A stretch of DNA of 64,000 nucleotides from Pseudomonas putida (GTDB lineage: Bacteria; Pseudomonadota; Gammaproteobacteria; Pseudomonadales; Pseudomonadaceae), in assembly GCA_029953615.1 (NCBI GenBank), contig CP124529.1:5358494-5422493 (forward strand). The letters run 5' to 3'. Position 1 is the stretch's first letter. Every line of letters starts with the position of its first letter. The notes below the pieces were generated by a model. That model did not search any database and was not told the origin of the DNA. It worked only from the letters and a program-made list of their open reading frames with translations. Made by a program: the position numbers and the translations under genes. Below are positions 8,704 through 16,974 of the stretch, piece after piece.

Positions 8704-9627
8704 CTAGAGAGCTTCGGCTTGCTGGCCGAAGCGTTTGATGAGCCATAGACCAGCCGGCCCAGGCGGCGAATCGGTAAGGTAGATAGCGTCAAACGCGTAA
8801 GAGCCGCCTTTGCAATCGGGCAGATCGAGATGGATAAGATGTCCCGAATTGAGGTCCGCTTGGACCATAGGTAAGGGCATGTTGCCCCAGCCAATGCCTT
8901 CCTTGAGTAGCATGTGTTTTGCGCCTAAGTCCGCGAGCCGCCAGGTGCGGGGGCTCACTACGGCAAAATCTCTGTCCCCAGTGAGCATTGAGCGGTCTGA
9001 CAACACCAATTGGACGTGATTTCTTGCCGCTCCAGGCTCGTTGCGGCCGGCGAGGGCGAGTGGGTGGGCTGGTGCTGCAACGGGTACTAACTCTACACTG
9101 CCTACGCCGACACGCTCAAGGCCATCCCTTCCCGTCTCCAGAGGCCCACTGATTCCAATGCCGGCTTTTTTCTCAAATACTAGTTGCGTGACCGCCCCGA
9201 GCGCTTCCATGTGTAGATGCAAAGCCACGGTTGGGAACAGCTGTCTGAAAGTCCTAAGCGCATCGACCACCCGCTCCGCTGGCAGCATTACATCCAGAAC
9301 AAGATGCACCTCTGCTTCGAGACCATTCAGCAGTCCAGACACCTTCGAACGCAGTCCGTTGACTCCGTTGATGATGGTTCGTGCTTCGGCCAACACTGTA
9401 CGGCCAGCCTCTGTCAGCTGTGGTTTACGTGTCGTCTTGCGGTCAAAAAGTGATACGCCGAGCTGTATCTCGAGGTTGGAAATGGAATAGCTCACCACGG
9501 ACGTTGCACGGTGCAGTTTCCTTGCAGCACCGGCAAAGCTTCCCACCTCTACGACCGTCAGGAGAACTTTCAGCTGGTCGAGAGTTGGTGTGCCAGGATC
9601 TGAGATCATTTTTACCAGCTCGTGCAT
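8704..9627 (-). CDS. LysR family transcriptional regulator
   Basis: A 307-residue LysR protein. The N-terminal winged helix (TLDQLKVLLTVVEVGSFAGA, then SVVSYSISNLEIQLGVSLFD) is followed by a linker and a substrate-binding domain beginning near LEAEVHLVLDVMLPAE. Met7 is an alternative start. It points towards the NTF2-SDR-flavin reductase group on the same strand, which it may control, although LysR genes are more often divergent from their targets. Confidence 0.9.
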   Translation of the reverse strand: MHELVKMISDPGTPTLDQLKVLLTVVEVGSFAGAARKLHRATSVVSYSISNLEIQLGVSLFDRKTTRKPQLTEAGRTVLAEARTIINGVNGLRSKVSGLLNGLEAEVHLVLDVMLPAERVVDALRTFRQLFPTVALHLHMEALGAVTQLVFEKKAGIGISGPLETGRDGLERVGVGSVELVPVAAPAHPLALAGRNEPGAARNHVQLVLSDRSMLTGDRDFAVVSPRTWRLADLGAKHMLLKEGIGWGNMPLPMVQADLNSGHLIHLDLPDCKGGSYAFDAIYLTDSPPGPAGLWLIKRFGQQAEAL

Positions 9628-9676
9628 ATTGGATTAAGGCATGCTATTTGGGGCGCATCAGTATGTCGACAGGTGA

Positions 9677-9932
9677 ATCGATCCGCGTTGTTTAGGATTG
9701 GCTCATCATCTCCCTTCTCATGTTCCAGCCCGGTGTCACCGGCACGCTGGAGGCTCGCATTGTCCCCCTCCCCCAGCGCTCATTGATGTCATCCATCACC
9801 CGCATCAGCCGGTCACATCAGCAGCGTGTCACAGTTTGGGTATGGAAGCTCTACCAACGCACCCTGGCCGTGATGCGCTTCGTCCGGGTTGAACATCCCA
9901 GTACGGATGCTGATTCGCATACGTTTGCAAAC
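9677..9932 (-). pseudogene. UmuC/RulB remnant A (internally deleted)
   Basis: Read on the minus strand, this stretch gives RMRISIRTGMFNPDE, then LPYPNCDTLLM, and then, after a shift, [15 protein letters not shown] and YTTRID. All belong to the C-terminal part of the Y-family polymerase UmuC/RulB. The left half is nearly identical to remnant B (15252-15630), but about 140 bp present in B are missing here, joined across a short TCA repeat. There is no N-terminal polymerase domain, so it is a dead fragment. RulB genes are frequent targets of mobile-element insertion in Pseudomonas. Confidence 0.75.
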
Positions 9933-10095
9933 TGACCCTTGAGGAGAACGATGGGCCGCCTGGATCACTTCGATTTCACTGGCTGGCCTTGGCGACAGGG
10001 CCAGACGGGAAATCAATGCAGGTCGTGCGAATTGGCCCAGCAAGTAGATGCTGGGCCAGAAGGACGCTGCCCGACAGCGCCAAAGGGCATATGAA

Positions 10096-10119
10096 AACGC
10101 CGCCGTTGTCGGCGGCGTT
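10096..10119 (-). terminator. Terminator of the small lipoprotein gene
   Basis: A perfect nine-base stem AACGCCGCC / GGCGGCGTT. On the minus strand it is followed by TTTTC, just after the lipoprotein stop at 10135. Confidence 0.75.
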
Positions 10120-10134
10120 AGGAACTGCAGTGAA

Positions 10135-10305
10135 TCAGGGCTTAAACCCTTGGTCCTTGCTCCGGTCTGGCGGCGTGATTTTCCAAAATTTCTCGCTGGC
10201 TTCTTGCTGCTCCTTCGCCTTCTTTTCGGCCTCGGATTCGAAGCAGCCGCTCAGCGACAGCGCAGTAACGGCAACGAGCATGGCGCCAATTATGGTGCGT
10301 TTCAT
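10135..10305 (-). CDS. Small lipoprotein
   Basis: A 56-residue protein that begins with a type II signal sequence (KRTIIGAMLVAVTALSLSGC) with lipobox LSGC. A charged tail, FESEAEKKAKEQQEASEKFW, then a proline-rich end follow. It should be lipid-anchored in the envelope. AAGGA-type sequence before the ATG at 10305 sets the start. It resembles small prophage-linked lipoproteins; function unknown. Confidence 0.72.
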   Translation of the reverse strand: MKRTIIGAMLVAVTALSLSGCFESEAEKKAKEQQEASEKFWKITPPDRSKDQGFKP

Positions 10306-10392
10306 AAGGATCCTTCCTGTGAAATGGTCGGGCGTTATAGCAAAGATCGAATCCTTCAGCAAAGCTTGCATCACGCGCTGCCCGCCACCGCC

Positions 10393-10590
10393 TCAACACT
10401 TCCCGCCGAGGACGGGTGGCAAGGCTGTGAAGAACCAGTAGATCCCGGTTCCTAACACCAAGGTCCACCGGCTTTCAGGGTTGAGAAACATCCCGACCAC
10501 GCCAAGTGCAATCAGCGCAACGCCAGCCCACCGTCTGCGCTTCGGGTTAAACCACAGCTGGAACGCTCGAAGCCTTTCGCGCAAATGCAT
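10393..10590 (-). CDS. Small membrane protein of unknown function
   Basis: About 65 residues: a basic N-terminus (HLRERLRAFQLWFNPKRRRW), then two hydrophobic segments (AGVALIALGVVGMFL and WTLVLGTGIYWFFTALPP). AAGGAA lies upstream of the ATG at 10590. I do not recognise a named family; similar two-helix proteins occur in Pseudomonas islands. It is followed by the lipoprotein gene on the same strand. Confidence 0.6.
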   Translation of the reverse strand: MHLRERLRAFQLWFNPKRRRWAGVALIALGVVGMFLNPESRWTLVLGTGIYWFFTALPPVLGGKC

Positions 10591-10770
10591 CACCAATTTC
10601 CTTGGCTGGTAAGCGGCGAAGGATACCACCCCCTCAAACGATGAACGCCTCCCCGGCGAGGGCGACGCATGCATGGAGAAAGTAATGCGAACCACGCAAA
10701 GACCACGAAATCCGCCGCCATGTGCTCGTTATGCGGTGATGCTTAACCCAGGGGTGATCGAAATACTGAA

Positions 10771-10790
10771 TGGAGTACACTTGTACTCCA
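10771..10790. promoter_or_regulatory. Palindrome resembling a LexA2-type SOS operator
   Basis: TGGAGTAC-ACTT-GTACTCCA is a perfect palindrome of two 8-base arms around four bases. Its core AGTAC-N4-GTACT resembles the AGTAC-N4-GTGCT operator reported for the second LexA of P. putida. It lies 180 bases upstream of the minus-strand gene starting at 10590. With no T-run it is unlikely to be a terminator. Identity as an operator is inference. Confidence 0.4.
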
Positions 10791-10813
10791 GTTGGCACTA
10801 GCCTCTCCATGCT

Positions 10814-11113
10814 CTAGTTCGAGCAGGCGACCTGGTCGAATTTCGGCTGTGTATCAGTGGCGATCCGGCGAGCCCTACCCACCCCCCAGGCCAAAGCCCT
10901 GGTCATGGATTCACCTGGGCGCGAATCGAATGCTTCCTCATGAAGGGCCATGCCGCCTGCGGCATACACCCCAATGAACATCTGCGTGTTACCTGCCCGC
11001 GACAGTCGCACCTGGACATCTATGTGCGTTCCATCACTAAGGGTCTCGTCATGAGTACGATGGTGAAGCGAAGGGTCAGCCCATTTCCAGAAAACCTCAC
11101 CACGAATCCTCAT
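10814..11113 (-). CDS. Conserved hypothetical protein
   Basis: A 99-residue soluble protein with an excellent ribosome site (AGGAGGT) before the ATG at 11113. Visible segments are HIDVQVRLSRAGNTQMFIGV and ESMTRALAWGVGRARRIAT, which look like a small alpha/beta fold. There is no signal peptide or membrane segment. I do not recognise a characterised family. Confidence 0.6.
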   Translation of the reverse strand: MRIRGEVFWKWADPSLHHRTHDETLSDGTHIDVQVRLSRAGNTQMFIGVYAAGGMALHEEAFDSRPGESMTRALAWGVGRARRIATDTQPKFDQVACSN

Positions 11114-11279
11114 GTCGACCTCCTACGACTTTAGTTGTATGCCACTGGTGAATTCTCACCATAGTCAAAGCGGGGCGAGACGCAATCTCGCTGTTGCAGC
11201 TTGAGAACTGAATCGGACCACCGGCCGATTTTCTTGTACTGAACCAAACCCCTTGTAGGCCTTGGCGGTGCGGTGGAAC

Positions 11280-11510
11280 AGTGTATGCCGGCGCTGAATG
11301 AGCTGGGCATTCGGCGTCGGCCCCATACAACTGCCGTCACACCTATGCGACGATATCCTCAATGTCCGGCCTCAACCCCGCATTTTATCGCCCAACAGCT
11401 GGGTCACAGCGTTCAGATGCTGCTGTCGACGTAGGCCCGTTGGCTCAACTCAAGCTCCGACTGGAGCGAGCTGGAAAAACTCAAGATTGGTATCAAATCG
11501 GTATCAGCTG
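11280..11510 (+). pseudogene. Tyrosine integrase C-terminal remnant A
   Basis: In pieces across frames this reads LGIRRR, CRHTYAT, SGLNPAF, and LERAGK, aligning with the better preserved integrase end at 17300-17571 (RHTYATMCLMAGMNPAF). The R-H of the tyrosine-recombinase active site is visible in RHTYA, but the frame is broken several times and the catalytic Tyr region is corrupted. It is an inactive relic of an earlier integrated element. Confidence 0.65.
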
Positions 11511-11556
11511 AAAGCCCAGCGTCGTAAGTTACTGATAGGTAAGCCCTTTGATCTCC

Positions 11557-11576
11557 ACCGCTAACATCACCATGCG
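11557..11576 (+). repeat. att-like direct repeat, copy A
   Basis: ACCGCTAACATCACCATGCG follows integrase remnant A and is identical to 17613-17632, which follows integrase remnant B. A short sequence just past an integrase 3' end and present twice in direct orientation is what attL/attR or recombined att sites look like. Confidence 0.5.
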
Positions 11577-11972
11577 ATTATTTTCGCGGTTTTGAGCGGT
11601 GTACAGTGCCTGTTTTCGCGGGCTTCAGCCTCTCCACACCGCACCTAACGCTACAATGGCCCAAGAATTGACCCAAGACTTCAGGTGATAATCCAGGCGT
11701 ACACCAAGTGCGGGTCAGCGGCTTTCAAGACCGTGGCACAAGCGCCCTATCCATGCCGCCCGCAAGGCAAAATCGATTCCAAAACAACGATGAAACGGCA
11801 CGATACAGGCCACATACTGCAAGGGTCACCATTTCAGTTTTGGAATCGTTTTTCGCTCCCCTCCGGCTTTCTGCCGACCAATTACCCCCAGAAAAAATAA
11901 ACCTGCGCCGCTCCCATAGGTCCAGATGTTCACCGGCCTGGATTGACCAGGTCTCCTCAAAGGAGCCTAGAA
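11577..11972. other. Gene-free stretch with a 12-bp inverted repeat
   Basis: No convincing gene is seen. CGATTCCAAAAC (11774-11785) pairs exactly with GTTTTGGAATCG (11837-11848). The rest looks like eroded mobile DNA. Confidence 0.4.
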
Positions 11973-12149
11973 ATGGCTGATGATCTTTTGAACCGAGGCA
12001 CTCAGGATCGGACTCGCATCAATCTCAGCGAAGACTGGGAGGTCCATTACTGGTCACAAAAATTCGGCGTCACCGAGCAACAGCTCCGGGAAGCTGTGAA
12101 GGCCGTAGGCAATAGCACAGAAAACGTTCGGAAAGAGCTTGGTAAATAA
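11973..12149 (+). CDS. DUF3606 domain protein
   Basis: A 58-residue protein matching DUF3606 across its length: DRTRINLSEDWEVHYWSQKF, then GVTEQQLREAVKAVGNSTEN and VRKELG. AAAGGAG before the ATG at 11973 fixes the start. It is predicted helical and cytosolic. DUF3606 genes are common in Pseudomonas and rhizobial plasmids and islands; no role is established. The next gene follows after 17 bases. Confidence 0.8.
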   Translation: MADDLLNRGTQDRTRINLSEDWEVHYWSQKFGVTEQQLREAVKAVGNSTENVRKELGK

Positions 12150-12166
12150 CCTGTCCAGGAGGCACA

Positions 12167-12442
12167 GTGTATGAGGTTGCGGTGGACGGTGAAGCCAGCG
12201 TGTTGCAGTGCGAGGTAACTGATCTAGTGGATGAGCAGCCTCGGCCCGGCGCCTGGTCGAGCGATTGGGACGCTCAAGGCTACCGGGAGCTGGAGTTTCG
12301 CGTGATATCCGGCCAGTGGCTGGATCCAGACGGTGGCCCACATGACTTGGGCCGGAATGGCTGCGCCGAGATGGCCGACCGTTACGCCGAGTTCATCGAA
12401 GAGGAACTATGGCACCAGATCGACGCCGAGCGGGCCGCCTGA
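12167..12442 (+). CDS. Hypothetical acidic protein (GTG start)
   Basis: A 91-residue acidic protein beginning at a GTG preceded by AGGAGG. Segments include YRELEFRVISGQWLDPDGGP and ADRYAEFIEEELWHQIDAER. It contains no membrane segment. It follows the DUF3606 gene closely, suggesting one transcript. No family was recognised. Confidence 0.55.
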   Translation: MYEVAVDGEASVLQCEVTDLVDEQPRPGAWSSDWDAQGYRELEFRVISGQWLDPDGGPHDLGRNGCAEMADRYAEFIEEELWHQIDAERAA

Positions 12443-12590
12443 ATGGTCATGCTCGTGCGCCCATAACCAGACTGCCTCCGCCAGTTTCAGCATGTCCACC
12501 AGATCACCTTCGTCGATTTGCCACCGTCGGCGCGCGGCACAGTCCAGCTCGCTCAGGACTGCTGCGCGCCATCAGGATCAGCCACCAGGG
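12440..12590 (-). pseudogene. Decayed copy of the 73-residue gene at 15049
   Basis: On the minus strand one frame reads VLSELDCAARRRWQI and then DLVDMLKLAEAVWLWA. This aligns with [15 protein letters not shown] and [16 protein letters not shown] of the intact gene at 15049-15270. The upstream part (ADPDG) is in another frame, so the copy is frameshifted. Confidence 0.6.
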
Positions 12591-12656
12591 CAAATTAGTT
12601 GTTCAGGTCAGAGAAACAGGCTCATGTAGCCAAGACATCATTCCTATCTCCACCGT

Positions 12657-12676
12657 CCGCTTTCGACCCGAAGCGG
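12657..12676. repeat. Dispersed hairpin repeat
   Basis: CCGCTTTCGACCCGAAGCGG forms a six-base stem. A variant lies at 14974-14993 and a truncated copy at 712-730. It is a common Pseudomonas intergenic repeat type. Confidence 0.55.
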
Positions 12677-12697
12677 CCATTCATCTGGCGTTATTTT

Positions 12698-13072
12698 TTA
12701 TTCTCTTGCCCTCACCGTTCCCTGGTGGAATGCCATTTGCCAATCGTCTCCCACCTGGCGCCATATTGAACTTCTCAAAGATTCGGTGCTGCCGCTCGGA
12801 CTAAGGACAGTGCATCGATAGGTGGTCAGCACCACTTTTTCGGACAGGATGCGTATTTGAAAATCGTTGATCTGACGCTGGACAAAGTCCTGCTCCAGCA
12901 AGGCGTCTATGATCTGTGTTCGGTTCCAAACGGCACCATTCGCGCCAAATTCCACAAAATCTGGAGCCAGGAAGCTGTTCAGTATGTCGCGATCAAGGCG
13001 AGACTCGCGTTCAAGCAGACGTACCTCCAGCGCGTGAATGGCTGACTCCAGCCATGCCTTCGAAACACTCAT
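12698..13072 (-). CDS. NTF2-like protein (DUF4440 type)
   Basis: A 124-residue protein with the DUF4440 pattern: IHALEVRLLERESRLDRDIL, then FLAPDFVEFGANGAVWNRTQ, and the terminal IWRQVGDDWQMAFHQGT. AAGGAGG before the ATG at 13072 decides the start against a longer reading. Such single-domain proteins are small cytosolic cone-fold proteins with possible isomerase-like activity on unknown substrates. It is divergent from the acetyltransferase gene. Confidence 0.8.
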   Translation of the reverse strand: MSVSKAWLESAIHALEVRLLERESRLDRDILNSFLAPDFVEFGANGAVWNRTQIIDALLEQDFVQRQINDFQIRILSEKVVLTTYRCTVLSPSGSTESLRSSIWRQVGDDWQMAFHQGTVRARE

Positions 13073-13289
13073 GTGGTTGACCTCCTTGTGCGAAGCATTA
13101 AACCCCCGATAGGCATGGCTGGATGGATCCAGGCCGTTACTGTTGGCCTGAGAACACCGCCGAAACAGTTTGTGTGGTTGGGAAGCAGGAAAAATTTGCT
13201 GATGCCGCCATAAGCGCCAGTTGATCGTAACTCGCCAACTGGCATGGCGCATGCAACAGCCTACGCAGTACCCTTTTAGATCTGATCAC

Positions 13290-13835
13290 ATGGATAGCAT
13301 CAGCTTGTTACCCAAGCTCCTTGTTCGCAAGCCTGTCAGCGATGATGCCGCTGCCATTGCCATCCTTCACATCCACAGTTGGCAAAGCGCCTACGAAGGT
13401 CTGTTGTCAAAACGATACCTGAGTTCCTTGGACACCAGTGTGGAACGCCGTGTGGTGTTCCTGAAGCAGGCAATTGAGTCTGGCAGCCCGTCAATTCGCG
13501 TTGCCGAATTTGATGGGCAAGTGATTGGCTGGGTTTCCTTCGGCCCTAGCCGTGATCAGGATGGTCCCACCGGCACTGCTGAACTGATGGCAATCTACCT
13601 CGACCCGGCATTCTGGGCGTGTGGTATTGGTACAGCTCTCTGGGCAGAGGCCCGGCAGGCAATAATGGGTCATGGCTATCAACAGGTTTGTGCTTGGGTG
13701 CTCGATGGCAACGAGCGAGCCACACGCTTTTACTGCAAGCATGGTTTTTCAGTGCAGGCAGGAAGCCAACGCATCTTTGAAGAAAACGGTGAACCACTCC
13801 CGCTTACCCGTTATGGCGTGATGCTCGATTCATGA
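13290..13835 (+). CDS. GNAT family N-acetyltransferase
   Basis: A 181-residue GNAT enzyme. The substrate side has AAAIAILHIHSWQSAYEGLL; the acetyl-CoA loop is LDPAFWACGIGTALWAEARQ (Q/R-x-x-G-x-G/A type, with the first basic residue changed); the fold ends with RATRFYCKHGF. The pattern W-Q-x-x-Y near the start is common in antibiotic- or metabolite-modifying GNATs. The start at 13290 has a weak ribosome site and remains uncertain. A second GNAT gene of similar type follows, suggesting duplication. Confidence 0.8.
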   Translation: MDSISLLPKLLVRKPVSDDAAAIAILHIHSWQSAYEGLLSKRYLSSLDTSVERRVVFLKQAIESGSPSIRVAEFDGQVIGWVSFGPSRDQDGPTGTAELMAIYLDPAFWACGIGTALWAEARQAIMGHGYQQVCAWVLDGNERATRFYCKHGFSVQAGSQRIFEENGEPLPLTRYGVMLDS

Positions 13836-13965
13836 CGAAACAGATCGCTCTGCAAGCATTCACTTGGCCATGGTAAGCAGAGCTAGAGCTGGGTAATTGA
13901 TGCGTGTGGATAAGGTGATTTGTCACGAACAGAGCCCAGTCGAAAGGCTCCCTGAGAGAACTCAT

Positions 13966-14952
13966 ATGGACTTGCTCGTTACCCCGGCAGCCCCTGAGGA
14001 TCTGGCAGGCATCGCGGTCGTTACGGTGAAGGCCTGGCAGGCAACGTTCCATGGAGTCCTGCCAGATGCATATCTGGCCGGGTTAACCGTCGAAGATCAG
14101 TTGCAACGGCATCAGGCCCTGTTCGCCCGTAGTGGCGTGTTCTACTACACAGCCAAAGTGGCGGGAGAGATCGTGGGCTTTTCGTCGGGAGGGCCGAACC
14201 GAAGCTCGGCGTCAGATGTGGTTAATGAGCTCTATGCCTTGTATCTGCTACCCCCCTGGCAAAATCGGGGCATTGGGCGACGATTGCTGCTGGCGGTGGC
14301 GATGCAGCTTCAGGCACCGGGCCGTCAAGATTTGCTGGCTTGGGTGTTGTCCCATAATCCGCATAGAAACTTTTATCGGCATTGTGGTGGCAGCAAGGCG
14401 ACAACGAAATCCATCAACTTGGCTGGACAATCATGGCCGCTCACTGGATATCGTTGGTCATCTGCCCCAGCAGATGATACGCGCGTGTTCAATCCGGACG
14501 ATTACCTTGAAACCCTCGGCGGGCGAGTATTCAGCCAATCGCGGAACGCTGATGCCTGGCGGTTGGTGATGCTGGCGCTGGAAGCTGCGCTTTCGCGGGC
14601 CGGGCCGAATGCCAGGTTGATATTGGTAGTAGGCGTGCAGGGTGCGGGAAAAAGCAGTTGGATCGAATTTAATCGTGCTGCTGGGGAAGACAACCATTGC
14701 CTGTATTTCGATGCGGCACTGCCGCGACGCAAACATCGTGAGCCGATACTGGTATTGGCCGCACAGCATGGGGTACCGGTCACCGCCGTCTGGTTGAGAA
14801 CTTCGCTGGAGCAAGCGCTTACACGCAATGCGTTGCGACGCTCGGATCATCAAGTGCCGCAAGCGAGTATCGAGGCAGTTGCGGCCGCGTTCGAGCCACC
14901 TTGCAGGTCTGAGGGTTTTGTCGAGATCGTCGTGGTACCTGACATTCATTGA
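13966..14952 (+). CDS. GNAT acetyltransferase fused to a P-loop kinase-like domain
   Basis: About 329 residues from the ATG at 13966. Residues 1-165 are a GNAT domain (VTVKAWQATFHGVLPDAYLA; acetyl-CoA loop LPPWQNRGIGRRLLLA; NFYRHCGG). Residues about 215-329 start with a Walker A motif, GVQGAGKSS, and continue as an AAA_33-like kinase fold (CLYFDAALPRRKHREPILVL, TAVWLRTSLEQALTRNALR, in which the Arg-rich helix resembles a lid). A small-molecule or RNA kinase joined to an acetyltransferase would be a two-step modifying enzyme. No frameshift is seen, so the fusion appears real. Substrate unknown. Confidence 0.72.
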   Translation: MDLLVTPAAPEDLAGIAVVTVKAWQATFHGVLPDAYLAGLTVEDQLQRHQALFARSGVFYYTAKVAGEIVGFSSGGPNRSSASDVVNELYALYLLPPWQNRGIGRRLLLAVAMQLQAPGRQDLLAWVLSHNPHRNFYRHCGGSKATTKSINLAGQSWPLTGYRWSSAPADDTRVFNPDDYLETLGGRVFSQSRNADAWRLVMLALEAALSRAGPNARLILVVGVQGAGKSSWIEFNRAAGEDNHCLYFDAALPRRKHREPILVLAAQHGVPVTAVWLRTSLEQALTRNALRRSDHQVPQASIEAVAAAFEPPCRSEGFVEIVVVPDIH

Positions 14953-14973
14953 GATCGCAGTACCGCCAACTGT

Positions 14974-14993
14974 CTGCTTTGGGTCGAAGGCAG
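14974..14993. repeat. Dispersed hairpin repeat, variant
   Basis: CTGCTTTGGGTCGAAGGCAG is an imperfect relative of the hairpin repeat at 12657-12676, just downstream of the GNAT-kinase gene. Confidence 0.5.
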
Positions 14994-15016
14994 CCATTCA
15001 CGACCGGCAAAAATAA

Positions 15017-15037
15017 CGCCCCGCTAGCCGCGGGGCG
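15017..15037 (-). terminator. Terminator of the gene at 15049
   Basis: Seven-base stem CGCCCCG / CGGGGCG. On the minus strand it is followed by TTATTTTT. Confidence 0.75.
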
Positions 15038-15048
15038 CATCGATCGGC

Positions 15049-15270
15049 TCAAGTCACCTCTCCATCCTCAATCAAAGCCCACAGCCTAGCCGCCTCGGCA
15101 AACTCCAGCATGTCAGCCAACTGGCTCGCATTAACGTAACCGCGTCGGTGCGCAGAAATCGCGAGCTCGGCAAGCACCCTAGCTCGGCCATCCGGATCGG
15201 CTATCAGAGCGGGCTGATCATTGAGTTCGGCCAGCCAGGCCGCTGGCAGGCTCAACATTTGACCGTCCAC
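15049..15270 (-). CDS. Conserved hypothetical protein (small helical)
   Basis: A 73-residue, largely helical acidic protein: [61 protein letters not shown] decayed homologue lies at 12440-12590, so this family travels with the local mobile DNA. It overlaps the end of the UmuC remnant by 19 bases, and the start may have been shaped by the rearrangement. Function unknown. Confidence 0.6.
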   Translation of the reverse strand: MDGQMLSLPAAWLAELNDQPALIADPDGRARVLAELAISAHRRGYVNASQLADMLEFAEAARLWALIEDGEVT

Positions 15271-15630
15271 AATTGATCGATCCGCGTTGTATAGGATTGG
15301 CTCATCATCTCTCTCCTCATCCCCCAGTCCGGTGTCGCCGGCACGCTGGCGGCTCGCATTGTCCCCCTCCCCCAGCGCTCATTGATGTCATCCATCACCT
15401 GCATCAGCCGGTCACATGCCACCGATTGCTTGAGCGCAAACAAATCCTCTGAAAACTCACCTGGTTGCCGCAGGTCCATCCCCAGCAGCACCTCGGCCTT
15501 GCTGTAGCGGAACCCAGGCCTAAAGATCCGCCCGACCGCCTCGGTGGCCAGTCGAGTCATCAGCAGCGTGTCGCAGGTTGGGTATTCGAGTGCCTCTGGA
15601 GCAGCATCAACGGTGATGAGTTGTGGAGCG
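15252..15630 (-). pseudogene. UmuC/RulB remnant B (C-terminal domain only)
   Basis: The minus strand encodes YPTCDTLLMTRLATEAVGRI, then FRPGFRYSKAEVLLGMDLRQ, FALKQSVACDRLMQVMDDIN and [13 protein letters not shown]. This is the little-finger and DUF4113-like end of UmuC. The catalytic palm and fingers are missing; the join to foreign phage DNA is near 15610-15630. The reading frame of the remnant itself is intact. Compare remnant A at 9677, which shares the left part. Confidence 0.8.
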
Positions 15631-15673
15631 CCAACCCATGGGTCTGGGCGGTCGAGTTCAAGCGGGTGCAGCC

Positions 15674-15925
15674 ATGACTCGCCTCGCCCTCTGCCTCCTG
15701 CTGCTGGCCACCGGAGCCAGCGCAACCGAGAACGTCATCGACGTCGAGCACGACAGCCAGCGCGGCGTCACCTGCTACATCCTCAACCATGTCGGCATCA
15801 GCTGCATCCCCGACAGCCAGCTACAGGCCGGCAACGAGCGCCAGTTCTACCCGCACGAAACCCAACCCGAACCTACACCCGCTCTGGCGCCTGGGCGCTG
15901 GATTGATGAGAGGTATGAGCTGTGA
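15674..15925 (+). CDS. Small exported phage-type protein
   Basis: An 83-residue protein with a signal peptide (TRLALCLLLLATGASA) and two Cys in RGVTCYILNHVGISC, then a proline-rich acidic tail. The chosen ATG at 15674 lies directly after a short tail of an upstream phage reading frame (NPWVWAVEFKRVQP, typical of ASCH-like phage proteins) that is cut off by the UmuC remnant. The stop overlaps the GTG of the next gene. Such genes sit in lambdoid early regions; function unknown. Confidence 0.6.
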   Translation: MTRLALCLLLLATGASATENVIDVEHDSQRGVTCYILNHVGISCIPDSQLQAGNERQFYPHETQPEPTPALAPGRWIDERYEL

Positions 15926-16458
15926 AGAAATCCACCGACTTCCTGCAGGCCGCCATCGACGTACAGGCCGAGCGCGGCAAGCAGTACGACGCACCGGACG
16001 GCACTCGCAGCATGGTGAAGACGGTCCAAGCCTTCAACGCCATAACCGGTCGCGATCTCACCGAAGCAGAAGGCTGGCTGCTGATGCAGGTCGTCAAGGA
16101 CGTGCGCCAGTGGCAGAACTCCGACAAATACCACGAGGACAGCGCGTTGGATGGCGTGGCGTACGCCTCACTGAAGGCTGAGGCCCTGGCCGCTGGAGAC
16201 AAGCCATTAAAACTTTCGGAGAAATCATCTAGGCGGCCAAATCGGGCGACCGGCCTGACTACGACGACCTGCGTCTATCAATCACCATCAAAATCACCAT
16301 TGGTCCAGGTCGTGGAGACGTTGTATCTGGTGCTTGTACTCGCACACTATCTGATAGGTAGCGCTCGCGGTCCCAGTGACGAGAGCACCTACCACACCGC
16401 AATCTGCCTCTACGAACTGCTCCCACGCTGCCTGCGCCTGGGGCATCATGGCCGGTAA
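15922..16458 (+). CDS. DUF6378-type phage protein with a foreign tail
   Basis: The GTG start overlaps the previous stop (GTGA). Residues 1-90 match the DUF6378 phage family: FLQAAIDVQAERGKQYDAPD, SMVKTVQAFNAITGRDLTEA, then DSALDGVAYASLKAEALAAG. The remaining 85 residues do not look like the family and run antisense into the next gene. The reading frame probably crosses a recombination junction near 16210. The protein is therefore a truncated and extended version. Confidence 0.6.
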   Translation: MKKSTDFLQAAIDVQAERGKQYDAPDGTRSMVKTVQAFNAITGRDLTEAEGWLLMQVVKDVRQWQNSDKYHEDSALDGVAYASLKAEALAAGDKPLKLSEKSSRRPNRATGLTTTTCVYQSPSKSPLVQVVETLYLVLVLAHYLIGSARGPSDESTYHTAICLYELLPRCLRLGHHGR

Positions 16459-16764
16459 ATTTTTCGGGAGCCAGCCTTTATCGACGTACTCCTTTGCGGT
16501 GGCCAGGGCCTTCTGGTACTTCTCTTTCACAGCATCCTTAGCCGCCTCCCGCATTGCATATGCGCAAAGACCTGAATCCTGGGTGGTTTTGGTCTCCGGC
16601 TTCCTCAAGCACTGCTGCCAATCGGCCTCCAGCTTCGCCGCGTACTGACGCACCGCTGCATCCCGTGCTGCATTCTCTGCTTCTTCCCCGTGCAGCTCGG
16701 CGTGGGCTGCGCCCACTACTACCAGCACCGCGCCTGCGATACCGGCCTTGATAGCGGTCTTCAT
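16294..16764 (-). CDS. LprI-like exported protein
   Basis: A 156-residue protein with a signal peptide (KTAIKAGIAGAVLVVVGAAH). The following helical Cys-containing domain resembles the lysozyme-inhibitor LprI family (WQQCLRKPETKT, then QAAWEQFVEADCGVVGALVTG and YQIVCEYKHQIQRLHDL). It should be periplasmic. The start at 16764 is supported by AGGGAA; an ATG three codons earlier is possible. LprI-type proteins protect the cell wall from lysozymes, but the identification is by pattern only. Confidence 0.6.
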   Translation of the reverse strand: MKTAIKAGIAGAVLVVVGAAHAELHGEEAENAARDAAVRQYAAKLEADWQQCLRKPETKTTQDSGLCAYAMREAAKDAVKEKYQKALATAKEYVDKGWLPKNLPAMMPQAQAAWEQFVEADCGVVGALVTGTASATYQIVCEYKHQIQRLHDLDQW

Positions 16765-16974
16765 TTTTCTCATTTCCCTGAGTGATATCCCGTCCGGCAT
16801 GGTGCCGTTCCAGGCGGGTTTGGCTCGGCCAAAAGCCGGGCTGAGGTGATCCCTAACGCATTATATGCGTTGCCATCACCATCGAGCTGGGGCACCGCAA
16901 CAGCAAGCAGTACAGCGAGTAACCCCTCCCCCTACAACTCAAGCCCGCCGACATGCCCGGGCATGGAGAGACTC

